Shown here: one piece after another, positions 1 through 8,499 of the stretch
Position numbering within the stretch: the stretch's first letter is position 1
Layout: each line of letters begins with the position of its first letter
Assembly (NCBI GenBank): GCA_900766925.1
Contig: CAAFXG010000530.1
Location: forward strand, 1 to 64,000
Source of the DNA: Lachnospiraceae bacterium
Lineage (GTDB): Bacteria > Bacillota > Clostridia > Lachnospirales > Lachnospiraceae
Reading direction: 5' to 3'
Length of the DNA: 64,000 nt
Program-made: the position numbers and the translations under genes
Notes under the pieces: generated by a model
Databases searched by the model: none
Told to the model about the DNA's origin: nothing
What the model saw: only the letters and a program-made list of their open reading frames with translations

Positions 1-942
1 CGTACAAGACTTGGCTATTCACGCGATATAAAAAACTTTTTTGAGTATATCTGCGAAACCTACACCGATAAACCCGTTAATACGCCTAAGGATGTATCCC
101 TTGAGATTCTATCGTCCCTTGATGCCTTTTTTATTGAGGATTATGAGGATTATCTCCAGAAATACACCAAAAACGGCCGTATTTACACAAATGGCCGCGC
201 GTCCATAAAGCGCAAATTATGTTCATTAAGCGTTATGTATTCTTATTTTTATAAAAATGACCTTGTAACACAGAATCCAATCAATAAGATTGACCGTCCT
301 AAGCTTGCTGACAAGCAAATTGTCCGTATGGACTATGATGAGGTAGCCAATTTCCTTGATACAGTTGAATACGGCAATAATTTAACAAATAAACAATTAC
401 AGTACCATGCAAAGTCCAAAACCCGTGATTTAGCTCTTTTAACGCTTATGTTATCAACCGGAATCCGTATTTCCGAGTGTATTGGACTTAATATCAATGA
501 TGTTGATTTCAAAAACACCTGTATTAGAATTATTCGTAAAGGTGGCAAGGAAGCCATTGTATATTTTAGTGATGAAGCAGCCGGACCATTGGCTGATTAT
601 ATTGCTGAACGCAAGAAAATAGATGCCGCACCCGGGCATGAAAATGCTTTATTTCTCTCCAGCCAAAAAAAACGCATTAGTGTTCGCTCAGTTGAAAACA
701 TGGTCAAAAAATATTCCATGTCCTCTGTCCCACTTAAGCATATAACGCCTCACAAGCTACGTAGTACCTATGGCACCAGCTTGTACAAGGAAACCTCAGA
801 TATATATCTGGTTGCCGATGTTTTGGGACATTCAGATGTTAATACAACACGTAAACACTATGCCGATATGGATAACGACCGTAAACGCAAGGCACGTAAC
901 GTGGTTTTGCTACGCGAAAGCATGAATCCGGAAAATAGTTAA
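1..942 (+). CDS. Xer-like tyrosine recombinase, N-terminus cut by window edge
   Basis: Site-specific recombinase of the phage-integrase/Xer family, which cuts and rejoins DNA through a phosphotyrosine link. The frame is open from base 1, so the start lies outside; 313 residues are visible, beginning inside the N-terminal core-binding domain. The catalytic residues can be read in order: Arg in STGIRISE, Lys in RKGGKE, HxxR in TPHKLRST, GH in LGHSDV and the nucleophilic Tyr in RKHYADM. The segments SVENMVKKYS and TPHKLR recall the single-recombinase XerS family of streptococci more than XerC/XerD, so chromosome-dimer resolution is possible; an integrase role cannot be excluded. One of only two plus-strand genes, it converges on the Fic-like gene 8 bases downstream. 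Confidence 0.9.
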   Translation, partial: RTRLGYSRDIKNFFEYICETYTDKPVNTPKDVSLEILSSLDAFFIEDYEDYLQKYTKNGRIYTNGRASIKRKLCSLSVMYSYFYKNDLVTQNPINKIDRPKLADKQIVRMDYDEVANFLDTVEYGNNLTNKQLQYHAKSKTRDLALLTLMLSTGIRISECIGLNINDVDFKNTCIRIIRKGGKEAIVYFSDEAAGPLADYIAERKKIDAAPGHENALFLSSQKKRISVRSVENMVKKYSMSSVPLKHITPHKLRSTYGTSLYKETSDIYLVADVLGHSDVNTTRKHYADMDNDRKRKARNVVLLRESMNPENS

Positions 943-950
943 ATATATAA

Positions 951-1349
951 TCAAAAAAAGTCCCCGATAGGTTTTACCCTACGGGGACTCATAAAATTTA
1001 TTATTAAATTCAATGTATTATTTTGTATCATATACATATTTGCATAAATCGTCGCTGTTCTTTTGTTCCCATCATTAAAAATTTGAGTTTTACAAATATA
1101 ACAAAATAAATCTAATGCATTTTTTAAGGATTTTTCTTTCGTTATTTCTGCAATATCCTTTGAAATTTGTTCCTTGTCAGGTAATTCAGGATAATAACTT
1201 TTACCATCGTGTACGGGTACACGGATTGGTTCATCATAATAAGTTCTAAACAATTCCTTTTCTACATTGACAGCTCTTCTGTCCATTTCACGATTATTGT
1301 CGGTTAATACTGAATCCCGTTTTTCGTCATTATCAATAATAACCGCCAT
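951..1349 (-). CDS. Short Fic/DOC-family protein, probably inactive remnant
   Basis: The 132-residue product carries a Fic-like signature, QIFNDGNKRTA at residues 89-99. Fic/DOC enzymes transfer AMP or phosphate to target proteins and need a His at the first position of this motif; here it is Gln, so catalysis is unlikely. The protein is shorter than usual Fic domains, and its last ten or so residues are encoded by the hairpin of an intrinsic terminator, which suggests that the original 3' end was lost. No clear ribosome site precedes the ATG. No antitoxin partner is visible. It may be a decaying toxin gene from the accessory region that also holds the recombinase. Confidence 0.55.
   Translation of the reverse strand: MAVIIDNDEKRDSVLTDNNREMDRRAVNVEKELFRTYYDEPIRVPVHDGKSYYPELPDKEQISKDIAEITKEKSLKNALDLFCYICKTQIFNDGNKRTATIYANMYMIQNNTLNLIINFMSPRRVKPIGDFF
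953..989 (-). terminator. Intrinsic terminator at the end of the Fic-like gene
   Basis: On the minus strand an AGTCCCCG / CGGGGACT stem is followed by seven T residues and then the TGA stop of the Fic-like frame, so the terminator lies inside the coding frame. On the plus strand the hairpin is preceded by A residues but not followed by T residues, so it should act only on leftward transcription. Confidence 0.75.
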
Positions 1350-1704
1350 ATACTTAACTGACTTAATAGTATTATTACTGTAGCTATTGTATCATATTAT
1401 TAATTGTTTGAACACTTTATAAACAAAAACTTGAAATATTTTGACTTCAACTACTTCTTGACTTTTTTCTGATACTTATTAATAAGGTATGAAAACGGTA
1501 AAATGAGTTTTTGTTTTACAGTATATTGCACCATAATAATATTATGTCAATATATTTCTTTCCCAAAAAACCGCAGACAAATTTTGATTCATCATCAAAC
1601 TACAAATCAAATTTTGCCTGCGGCACTTATACCTATACAGTTATATATAATATGGTTGTATTTACAACAAATCTTACTATTTATCAACTATTCCATCCAT
1701 TATC
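1350..1704. other. 355-bp gene-free stretch
   Basis: AT-rich spacer between the Fic-like gene and the cytidylate-kinase-like gene. It holds the terminator of the latter (1565-1623) and, near 1380-1420, a weak minus-strand -10-like TACAAT that could serve the Fic-like gene. Open frames of about 70 codons on the plus strand lack ribosome sites and run through the hairpin, so they are not called. Confidence 0.6.
1565..1623 (-). terminator. Terminator of the cytidylate-kinase-like gene
   Basis: Two 19-base arms (1571-1589 and 1605-1623, starting CCGCAG on the plus strand) pair with two imperfect positions and are followed on the minus strand by six T residues. It lies about 80 bases beyond the stop codon of the gene at 1705. 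Confidence 0.8.
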
Positions 1705-2322
1705 TTACTTACTGATAGACTCCAAATAATCAATTATGTAATCAACCGTCTTATCAATATCCATAAGACTGCTGTTTACAAAGATATCGTAGCTATCAAG
1801 TGCTCCCCACTTCTTGGAGGTATAATAATTATAATAGGATGCTCTTCCCTTATCCTCCTTATTAATCTGAGACTTAGCCTTATCCTGAGAAATATCAAAT
1901 CTCTTTGATACTGTCTCAATTCTCTTCTCAAGAGGAGCATATATAAATAAACGTATCAGATTAGGATTATGTCTTAATGCATAATCAGCACATCTTCCGA
2001 CAATTACACACGGACCTTCATCTGCAATCTTCTTAATTGTATCATATGAAGCCTGAAATGCCTGCTGATTAAGATTAGGCTGATAACCTGTGCTTGTAAA
2101 ACCATAGCTATAAGGATCCATAACAAGATTGTATAAAAAGCTTTTGTTTGGCTTCTCATCTAAGCTTTTAAGCAATGCCTCGCTCAATCCGCTATTCCTG
2201 GCAGCTTCATTGAGAAGCTCCTTATCGTAGAATGGGATATTAAGCTTATTAGCCAGACGATGACCAATCTCTCGTCCATTACTTCCGAACTGACGTCCAA
2301 TTGTGATAACATAATTAGTCAT
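1705..2322 (-). CDS. Cytidylate kinase-like family protein
   Basis: The 205-residue protein belongs to the cytidylate-kinase-like P-loop family (Cytidylate_kin2) common in Clostridia. These are predicted nucleotide kinases, but the true substrate is not settled. Near the start ITIGRQFGSNGREIG is the characteristic P-loop region; PFYDKELL and VIVGRCADYAL follow as in the family. An ATG 30 bases upstream is in frame, but the start at 2322 is preferred because GGGGGAA stands seven bases before it. The gene has its own promoter, covered by a palindrome, and its own terminator, so it is probably a single-gene unit. It is distinct from the essential Cmk, which would be encoded elsewhere. Confidence 0.82.
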   Translation of the reverse strand: MTNYVITIGRQFGSNGREIGHRLANKLNIPFYDKELLNEAARNSGLSEALLKSLDEKPNKSFLYNLVMDPYSYGFTSTGYQPNLNQQAFQASYDTIKKIADEGPCVIVGRCADYALRHNPNLIRLFIYAPLEKRIETVSKRFDISQDKAKSQINKEDKGRASYYNYYTSKKWGALDSYDIFVNSSLMDIDKTVDYIIDYLESISK

Positions 2323-2376
2323 ATTATATTCCCCCTTTACCACAAAGTCCAATAACAGTTAATAGTTTATAATGAT

Positions 2377-2406
2377 ATTATACTTTATTTTATCTGTCTA
2401 TATCAA
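2377..2406 (-). promoter_or_regulatory. SigA-type promoter of the cytidylate-kinase-like gene
   Basis: On the minus strand TTGATA (2401-2406) and TATAAT (2377-2382) are 18 bases apart, about 55 bases before the start codon. The -35 lies inside one arm of the perfect palindrome at 2393-2441. Confidence 0.65.
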
Positions 2407-2441
2407 CAAAAAATTGTTATTTTTTTGTTGATATAGACAGA
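2393..2441. repeat. Perfect 21-bp inverted repeat overlapping a promoter
   Basis: Arms at 2393-2413 and 2421-2441 are exact reverse complements around a 7-base loop. The repeat lies between the patatin gene and the next gene downstream and covers that gene's -35 box. It could be a terminator for the patatin transcript (though no T run follows), an operator, or both. Confidence 0.75.
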
Positions 2442-2529
2442 TTTAGTGATAGAATAATAAATAATTTTCTAAAATTTTGATTTTAATACAACAGAATATA
2501 ATTTTATAAATTATTTCAAATAATATTCA

Positions 2530-3480
2530 CTAATAATTCTCATACTTCTTTGCAAGGGCTTCAAACTTCTCAATATTGGAATTAACCTTTGTTTCCATTG
2601 CCTTATATGCACCCTCTGCTCTTATTTGCATGTTTATTTCATTATAATCATTTTGGGCTAATGCCCCCTCTAGTCTTATGTACATATCATCCGGCATAAA
2701 CTTGGTTTTAATTGAACGTATACCATCCTTTTCACCAAGCATTTCGCGAAATTTAATTGATTTCTGACTAAAATTCAGGGTACCGTCTATCAAATCACCA
2801 AGATTATGACTAGGATATATTGTTATAAAATTTGCATCCGGCCATTTTGAGCCATCAAATTTCTTGGCTGAATTAAGACCGATAACTATAAACTGTCTGA
2901 TTCCTGCATCATATAATGGTTTAATCGGCTCATTGTCACAAATTCCACCATCCCGGTAAAAGCCACCATCTATTTCAACGGCCTCATATATAATTGGAAG
3001 TGCTGTCGACGCAAGAAGGATTTGCTTGATAGTATCAACCGGATAATCATCTAACTTTCTGTATTCAACTGAAAACTCATCTAAACCGGTCTCAATTTTA
3101 CAGATTGTACTGTAGATATCGTATTTTCCATTCTTAATTTTGTCGAAATCTATGTATTTTTCTATGCGCTTTAACATCTCATCCCTTGAGAAATATGGTC
3201 TTCTTTCAATGAGCATCTCTAAATCAACATCAAAAATTGTAAGAATATCAATATCATCCCATACTTTATACATTAAATCAATATCATCCATGGCAAATAA
3301 CATTGCGTTTACTGCACCAATGGACGAACCGGATATAGCAACAACATCGTCAAGGAGACCATTTTCTTTTAATGCCTTTAAAACTCCTACCTGATATGCA
3401 CCCTTTCCACCTCCGCCATCAAGGACAAGGCCTATACCGGGCTTAATTATGGTTTCATTTACATTATTTGCTTCGCTCAT
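2530..3480 (-). CDS. Patatin-like phospholipase (RssA-type)
   Basis: The 316-residue protein is a patatin-fold serine acyl hydrolase expected to cleave fatty acyl esters of phospholipids in the cytosol. Visible are the oxyanion loop DGGGGKGAYQ (21-30), the nucleophile elbow GSSIG with Ser53, and the catalytic Asp in DGGICDN (Asp177), so the Ser-Asp dyad is complete. No signal peptide is present. The start at 3480 follows GGAGG. It is the last gene of a leftward run after the MoxR ATPase and VWA genes, 28 bases from the VWA stop; whether it acts with them is unknown. Confidence 0.88.
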   Translation of the reverse strand: MSEANNVNETIIKPGIGLVLDGGGGKGAYQVGVLKALKENGLLDDVVAISGSSIGAVNAMLFAMDDIDLMYKVWDDIDILTIFDVDLEMLIERRPYFSRDEMLKRIEKYIDFDKIKNGKYDIYSTICKIETGLDEFSVEYRKLDDYPVDTIKQILLASTALPIIYEAVEIDGGFYRDGGICDNEPIKPLYDAGIRQFIVIGLNSAKKFDGSKWPDANFITIYPSHNLGDLIDGTLNFSQKSIKFREMLGEKDGIRSIKTKFMPDDMYIRLEGALAQNDYNEINMQIRAEGAYKAMETKVNSNIEKFEALAKKYENY

Positions 3481-3508
3481 AACATCCCACCTCCAATGAG
3501 ATAACCTT

Positions 3509-4708
3509 CTATTTTGGTGCCATTAATTTGGAAATACCTGCCTTTAAACCGTCAACCGTCAAAGGAAACATATCATAGATTTCAGCAAGTGTTCGTTCAG
3601 CTTCCATCCATGCAAGGTCGTTAAGTGAGCCATGATATCTCGGATTAAGCCAGATAACCTTTTTGTATTTGCTTCGGAATAATTTATTCCACTCATATCC
3701 GCTCATACCATCATTTGGTCCCCGGTAATTACCATTTACATCAAATAATTCCTCCGGAGCCATTTGGGCATCACCAACAATAATTACCTTATAATCCTTA
3801 TCGGTATGTCTGAAAAGATAATCCAAATCTATCCAGTTACCCATTTCACATTCTGCATCCTTATATACCTTACTATATATGCAGTTATGGAAATAATATG
3901 TCTTGACATCCTTAAAATGATTAGCCTTATGAACCGCCTGAAACAAGTCATTGCAAAGCTGTGCAAAAGGAAACATTGTTCCACCGCAGTCAAATAAAAG
4001 CAACAGCTTAACCGAGTTCTTTCTTGGTTTTTCAAACTCAAGGGAAAGCATTCCACCATTATTACAGGTTGCATCAATGGTTCCGTCAAGATCAAGCTCA
4101 GTTTTTGCGACATCAAGTTTGGTTGAAAATTGTCTCAGCCTTCTGAATGCAACCTGAAACTGCCTAATATCCAGGGTTTTATCGTGTCTGAAATCTGCAA
4201 ATTTACGGTCTCCGATAACCTGAAAGGCAGTCTGCATGCCTGACTGACCGCCAACACGGAGTCCACCGGGATTACGGCCGTGATGTCCGAATGCAGAGCC
4301 TCCGGAGGTTCCAATCCAATAATTGCCTCCATTATGTTCAGAATTCTGCTCAGTTACACGTTCTCTGAACATTCTCTTTGTCTCTGCCATATCACGTTTG
4401 ACATTATACCCGTAAATATCTGCGTTAAGACCCTTGGTATCCATCTCGCCCTTATCAAGGAATTTCATGATTATTTCAGGAACTTCATTGTTATCTGTAT
4501 GAACATCCTTGAAATATTCCAGAAAAGCAAGATCGAATTTGTCATAATCAGATTCAGTTTTAACCAGTATCATTCTGCCGAGATTATATAAACCTGTAAG
4601 TGACGAATTGGCTAACCCCTTGTCCAGCGCATCCATAAAGGTAATCCACTCCGTCATGGAAACCTCAAGCCCCTTTTCTCTGCAGACATATAAAAAATCC
4701 GTAAACAA
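3509..4708 (-). CDS. CoxE-like VWA domain protein, partner of MoxR ATPase
   Basis: The 399-residue protein has a von Willebrand A-type domain in its C-terminal half. The metal site reads DCGGTM where DxSGS/T is usual, so ion binding may be altered. Pairs of MoxR AAA+ ATPase and VWA protein act as chaperones that insert cofactors or remodel protein complexes; the client here is not evident. Translation starts at TTG directly after the TAA of the ATPase gene, and the ribosome site AGGAG is formed by the last ATPase codons, so the two proteins should be made in coupled amounts. The N-terminal 130 residues contain no recognised motif. Confidence 0.8.
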   Translation of the reverse strand: MFTDFLYVCREKGLEVSMTEWITFMDALDKGLANSSLTGLYNLGRMILVKTESDYDKFDLAFLEYFKDVHTDNNEVPEIIMKFLDKGEMDTKGLNADIYGYNVKRDMAETKRMFRERVTEQNSEHNGGNYWIGTSGGSAFGHHGRNPGGLRVGGQSGMQTAFQVIGDRKFADFRHDKTLDIRQFQVAFRRLRQFSTKLDVAKTELDLDGTIDATCNNGGMLSLEFEKPRKNSVKLLLLFDCGGTMFPFAQLCNDLFQAVHKANHFKDVKTYYFHNCIYSKVYKDAECEMGNWIDLDYLFRHTDKDYKVIIVGDAQMAPEELFDVNGNYRGPNDGMSGYEWNKLFRSKYKKVIWLNPRYHGSLNDLAWMEAERTLAEIYDMFPLTVDGLKAGISKLMAPK

Positions 4709-5527
4709 TTAATATATACTCCTCTTTTTAACTATATCCAGGTCTTCATCCTTCTTAATTAATACCCCGAGATAAGGTAATTTCTGCCTAATCAGCTCAG
4801 GATCTATTCCGCCTATAATAAGTGCATTTAACCAATCTATAAGCTCAGAGGTACTTGGTTTTTTGCGAACCTCCTTAAGACCTCTTATCCAGTAGAAGGT
4901 ATCCATAGCATTTTTAAGGAGATTTTCATCTATATTCTCGAAATGAACACGAACAATTTCATCCATTTCTTCCCTCTCAGGGAAGCTGATATAATAGAAA
5001 ATGCATCGTCTTAAAAAAGCGTCAGGGAGTTCCTTTTCAGCATTAGAGGTTATTATCACAATAGGTCTTGTTTTTGCCTTTATGGTTTCCTTTGTCTCGT
5101 GGATATAAAACTCCATCTTATCAAGCTCCCAGAGAAGGTCATTTGGGAATTCCAAATCTGCCTTATCAATCTCATCAATAAGAAGAATAACCTGTTCATC
5201 AGAACTGAAGGCCTCACCTAATTTACCCAATTTTATGTATTTTTTGATATCATCAACGCCCTCAACTCCAAACTGGCTGTCATATAAACGCTGTATTGTA
5301 TCATACACATAGAGTCCATCCTGAGCCTTTGTTGTTGATTTAATATTCCAAATGTAAAGCGGCATATTAAATGCCTGACTAATTGCTTCTGCAAGCATTG
5401 TTTTACCTGTACCCGGCTCACCCTTAATCAATAATGGCTTCTGCAATATTCTTGCAACGTCCACAGCGGACATAAGCTCCGGTGATGCAACATATTCCTT
5501 TGAGCCCGTAAATTTCATTTCACTCAT
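4709..5527 (-). CDS. MoxR-family AAA+ ATPase
   Basis: The 272-residue ATPase has Walker A GEPGTGKT and Walker B VILLIDEIDKAD, followed by the sensor region IVIITSNAEKELPDAFLRR. This is the MoxR arrangement. The open frame continues 59 codons further upstream, but that part overlaps proA and looks non-coding; the start at 5527 (MSEMKFTG) has AAGGAG eight bases before it. It is followed without a gap by the VWA gene. MoxR proteins use ATP to remodel or mature partner complexes in the cytosol; nothing nearby identifies the partner here. Confidence 0.88.
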   Translation of the reverse strand: MSEMKFTGSKEYVASPELMSAVDVARILQKPLLIKGEPGTGKTMLAEAISQAFNMPLYIWNIKSTTKAQDGLYVYDTIQRLYDSQFGVEGVDDIKKYIKLGKLGEAFSSDEQVILLIDEIDKADLEFPNDLLWELDKMEFYIHETKETIKAKTRPIVIITSNAEKELPDAFLRRCIFYYISFPEREEMDEIVRVHFENIDENLLKNAMDTFYWIRGLKEVRKKPSTSELIDWLNALIIGGIDPELIRQKLPYLGVLIKKDEDLDIVKKRSIY

Positions 5528-5549
5528 GTTTATCTCCTTATATATAATA

Positions 5550-6797
5550 TTATTCTCTAATCTGACCGTCTCCGTAAATAATATATTTGGTTGAAGTAAG
5601 TGCCAAAAGCCCCATAGGTCCTCTTGCATGAAGCTTCTGGGTAGAAATTCCGATTTCTGCACCAAAACCAAACATAAAGCCATCCGTAAATCGTGTAGAG
5701 GCATTTACGTAAACGCAGGCTGAATCTATTTCTGCCAGAAATCTCTGGGCATTCTGGTAATTATCAGTAATAATTGCCTCAGAATGACCTGTGCTGTACC
5801 TGTTGATATGTTCTATAGCCTCATCTATATTATCAACTATCTTTGCGGAAATAATCTTGGCAAGATACTCAGTACCGAAATCCTCATCAGTTGCTGGAAT
5901 AATATTTGGCGAATACTCCATTGCACGTTCATCACCACGAATCTCACATTCATTTGAAGCTAGCATATCTGCAATCATCGGCACTGCTTTAGGGGCTATA
6001 CTGCTATGTATAACCAATGATTCACAGGCATTGCAAACGCCTAATCTCTGCAGCTTGGAGTTTTGTATAATCGGAAGTGCCTTGTCCAGGTCAGCATACT
6101 CATCAACATAAATATGACAATTGCCGGTACCTGTTTCTATTACAGGAATTGTTGCATTATTAACAACTGTCCTTATTAAGCCTGCACCGCCTCTTGGTAT
6201 TAACAAATCAACATATTCATTCATCTTCATGAACGCTGTTGCAACTGCCCTGTCTGTATCCTCAATCAGATTCACCGCATCAGGAGTTACACCTGTAGCT
6301 ATAAGCGCATCTCTGATTACCTTTACAAGTGCAATATTGGAGTTTATACAGTCGCTTCCGCCTCTTAGTATAACTGCATTACTTGTTTTAAAGCACAGAG
6401 CAAAGGCATCTACAGTAACATTTGGTCTTGATTCATAAATGATTCCAATTACACCTATAGGAACCCTCTTTTGCCCAATTAATAATCCGTTCGGTCTTTC
6501 CTTCATTGAAATGACTTCACCAATCGGGTCCTCAAGAGAAACAACCTGGCGAATTCCCTCTGCCATATCATCAAACCTTGCCGGTGTAAGCCTTAATCTG
6601 TCCTGAAGTGCTTCTGTCATATTGTTGTGAATTGCATTTTCTATATCTATATTATTGGCGGCTATTATCTCATCCTCATGAGCAAGCAAAGCATCTGCAA
6701 CAGCAAGCAGAGCATCGTTTTTTTTGTCCTTGGTAAGACGGGCCATCTGTCTTGATGCCGCCTTAGACTTTTGTCCTAATTCTGTCAGGGTTAGCAT
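5550..6797 (-). CDS. proA: Glutamate-5-semialdehyde dehydrogenase
   Basis: ProA reduces glutamate 5-phosphate to glutamate-5-semialdehyde with NADPH, the second step of proline synthesis. The 415-residue length is normal. GNCHIYVDEYAD leads into the active-site Cys in LQRLGVCNACESL, and the C-terminus FGFGAEIGISTQKLHARGPMG is typical of the family (only part of it is diagnostic). The start overlaps the 5-formyl-THF cyclo-ligase gene by 35 bases and follows GGAGAGGAG. It lies in one run with proB, with DUF896 and the cyclo-ligase gene in between. Confidence 0.96.
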   Translation of the reverse strand: MLTLTELGQKSKAASRQMARLTKDKKNDALLAVADALLAHEDEIIAANNIDIENAIHNNMTEALQDRLRLTPARFDDMAEGIRQVVSLEDPIGEVISMKERPNGLLIGQKRVPIGVIGIIYESRPNVTVDAFALCFKTSNAVILRGGSDCINSNIALVKVIRDALIATGVTPDAVNLIEDTDRAVATAFMKMNEYVDLLIPRGGAGLIRTVVNNATIPVIETGTGNCHIYVDEYADLDKALPIIQNSKLQRLGVCNACESLVIHSSIAPKAVPMIADMLASNECEIRGDERAMEYSPNIIPATDEDFGTEYLAKIISAKIVDNIDEAIEHINRYSTGHSEAIITDNYQNAQRFLAEIDSACVYVNASTRFTDGFMFGFGAEIGISTQKLHARGPMGLLALTSTKYIIYGDGQIRE

Positions 6798-7359
6798 ATA
6801 TATTCTCCTCTCCTATAATATAATCCGGTTTAATATCAGTAGCTTCAGTCGGAAATAGTGGTTTAATCTGAAAATCATACGCAACGGCAACAGTGTTCAC
6901 CATGGGGTATCTGTCCAAATATCTGTCATAATATCCTCCACCATAGCCTATTCTGTCACATTCTGTTGAAAAAACGGCTCCGGGCATTATTATTAATGTA
7001 GAACTGTCCGGATGCAGAATTTCATCAGACTGTGGCTCTAAAATATTAAACGGACCACAAATTAAATCTATGCTCTTGTCATAGTAATAAAAATCCATCT
7101 CATCTCCCACCACCCTCGGCAGGTATACCTTTTTGCCTGAAGCTATAACCTCATCAATAATCATGCTTACATCAACCTCGTTATTGATTGGCATATAGAG
7201 ACAAACAGAATCAGAAGCCTTATAAACTTCTGAAGACAGAACTGATTCTGTAATCCTTCGGGAGCGCTTTTTTACATAATCCACAGTCAGGGAATTTCTG
7301 ACTGCCATAACCTCTTTTCTGAGTGTTTTTTTGTATGACCTTATACTATCTGAACTCAT
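6763..7359 (-). CDS. 5-formyltetrahydrofolate cyclo-ligase
   Basis: The 198-residue enzyme uses ATP to convert 5-formyl-THF into 5,10-methenyl-THF, returning a storage folate to one-carbon metabolism. The substrate loop DRIGYGGGYYDRYL and the basic N-terminal segment KKTLRKEV match the family. The start codon lies one base after the TAA of the DUF896 gene with no clear ribosome site, so re-initiation after DUF896 is likely. The 3' end overlaps proA. There is no metabolic reason for it to sit between proB and proA; this looks like shared transcription only. Confidence 0.92.
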   Translation of the reverse strand: MSSDSIRSYKKTLRKEVMAVRNSLTVDYVKKRSRRITESVLSSEVYKASDSVCLYMPINNEVDVSMIIDEVIASGKKVYLPRVVGDEMDFYYYDKSIDLICGPFNILEPQSDEILHPDSSTLIIMPGAVFSTECDRIGYGGGYYDRYLDRYPMVNTVAVAYDFQIKPLFPTEATDIKPDYIIGEENIYANPDRIRTKV

Positions 7360-7360
7360 A

Positions 7361-7579
7361 TTATTTTTTGCGTTTAGGAATATCCCTCACATGTGTAATG
7401 GAACCATCCTTTTCCTTTATATCAATATTATCAAGCTGACTTCTCAGATTTCTCTTAAATGATTCTATATATTCTTTTCTAAGTCTTGCCTGTTCTTCCT
7501 TTTCAGCTTCTGAAAGACCCTCCGGTGTTTTACTCTTATGATAGAGTTCATTTATACGCTTTACATCTTCGTCTCTCAT
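7361..7579 (-). CDS. DUF896 (YnzC-like) small protein
   Basis: The 72-residue protein matches the DUF896/YnzC family: KRINELYHKSK, then LSEAEKEEQARLRKEYIE, then RSQLDNIDI. Members are small helical-hairpin proteins without a known activity; YneA/YnzC neighbours in Bacillus link the family loosely to the SOS operon, which is not the case here. The start at 7579 is chosen because GGGAGG lies four bases upstream; a TTG four codons earlier would put the start on top of that site. It lies between proB and the cyclo-ligase gene, separated from proB by 21 bases. Confidence 0.82.
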   Translation of the reverse strand: MRDEDVKRINELYHKSKTPEGLSEAEKEEQARLRKEYIESFKRNLRSQLDNIDIKEKDGSITHVRDIPKRKK

Positions 7580-7600
7580 ATTTCCTCCCAAAATAAGTTT

Positions 7601-8452
7601 TTATCTTAAATAATCCTTATGAACTATAAATTCGACCGTATCAAAATCTTCTACATCATGAGCAAGAAACAGTGTTCCAACATCTTCACCATCAATCAGC
7701 TTATTAATATCTCCTAAATCCGATGCATCAAGTATGGCCATATCCGCACCTGAATCAGTTGCAATTCTCGCTGCAGCGATTTTGGTTGCCATTCCCCCTG
7801 TGCCATAACTTGAAGCACTGCCCTTAGCCATATTCTTAAGCTCTTCCGTAATCTCAGGAACAATAGAAAGCTTAACGGCGTCATTATTTTTATGTGGGTC
7901 ATCTGTATATAATCCATCAATATCGGTAAGAAGTATCACCAAATCTGCTTTGATAAGGTGAGCTACAATTGCTGAAAGCGTATCATTGTCACCGAACTCA
8001 ATTTCATCTGTTGCCACTGTATCATTCTCATTTACAACGGGTATAACACCCTGCTGTAATAATTCATTTAAAGTATTCTCGGCATTTCTTCTTCTCTCTG
8101 AATCCGTTATAGCATCAAATGTGAGAAGAACCTGGGCAGCAAGATGATTGTATTCCATAAACAGCTTCTGATACATCATCATAAGCTGTCCCTGACCGAT
8201 AGCGGCGCATGCCTGCTTAAGTGAAAGAGTCTTAGGTTTGTTTTTAAGACCAAGAGCCTGAAAACCAACTCCGATTGCACCTGACGATACTAATACAACG
8301 TCCTTATTCTGATTCTTTAAATCACAAATAATCCTTACAAGTCTCTCAAGCTTTCTAAAATCTATTCCTCCGGTCTCCTCATGAATAAGTGAAGATGAAC
8401 CAATTTTAATAACGATTCTCTGTTTGTTTATAAGATTTTCTCTGTCCCTCAT
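7601..8452 (-). CDS. proB: Glutamate 5-kinase, short form without PUA domain
   Basis: ProB phosphorylates the gamma-carboxyl of glutamate, the committed and usually proline-inhibited step of proline synthesis. The amino-acid-kinase fold is seen from VIKIGSSSL through VLVSSGAIGVG, PVVNENDTV and GTGGMATKI. At 283 residues it lacks the C-terminal PUA domain of the E. coli enzyme, a known short form. GAGG stands before the ATG. First gene of the run proB - DUF896 - cyclo-ligase - proA. Confidence 0.95.
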   Translation of the reverse strand: MRDRENLINKQRIVIKIGSSSLIHEETGGIDFRKLERLVRIICDLKNQNKDVVLVSSGAIGVGFQALGLKNKPKTLSLKQACAAIGQGQLMMMYQKLFMEYNHLAAQVLLTFDAITDSERRRNAENTLNELLQQGVIPVVNENDTVATDEIEFGDNDTLSAIVAHLIKADLVILLTDIDGLYTDDPHKNNDAVKLSIVPEITEELKNMAKGSASSYGTGGMATKIAAARIATDSGADMAILDASDLGDINKLIDGEDVGTLFLAHDVEDFDTVEFIVHKDYLR

Positions 8453-8499
8453 TATGTATACCTCAAAGCATTCCTTTATCTTGTAAATTGTTAATTATT

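Noticed and set aside
1503..1729. Two overlapping plus-strand frames of about 70 codons in the spacer
   Set aside because: No ribosome site, low-complexity AT-rich translation, and they run through the terminator hairpin of the minus-strand kinase gene.
5528..5704. 59-codon N-terminal extension of the MoxR ATPase
   Set aside because: It overlaps the proA coding region, reads like out-of-frame proA, and a good ribosome site stands before the inner ATG at 5527.
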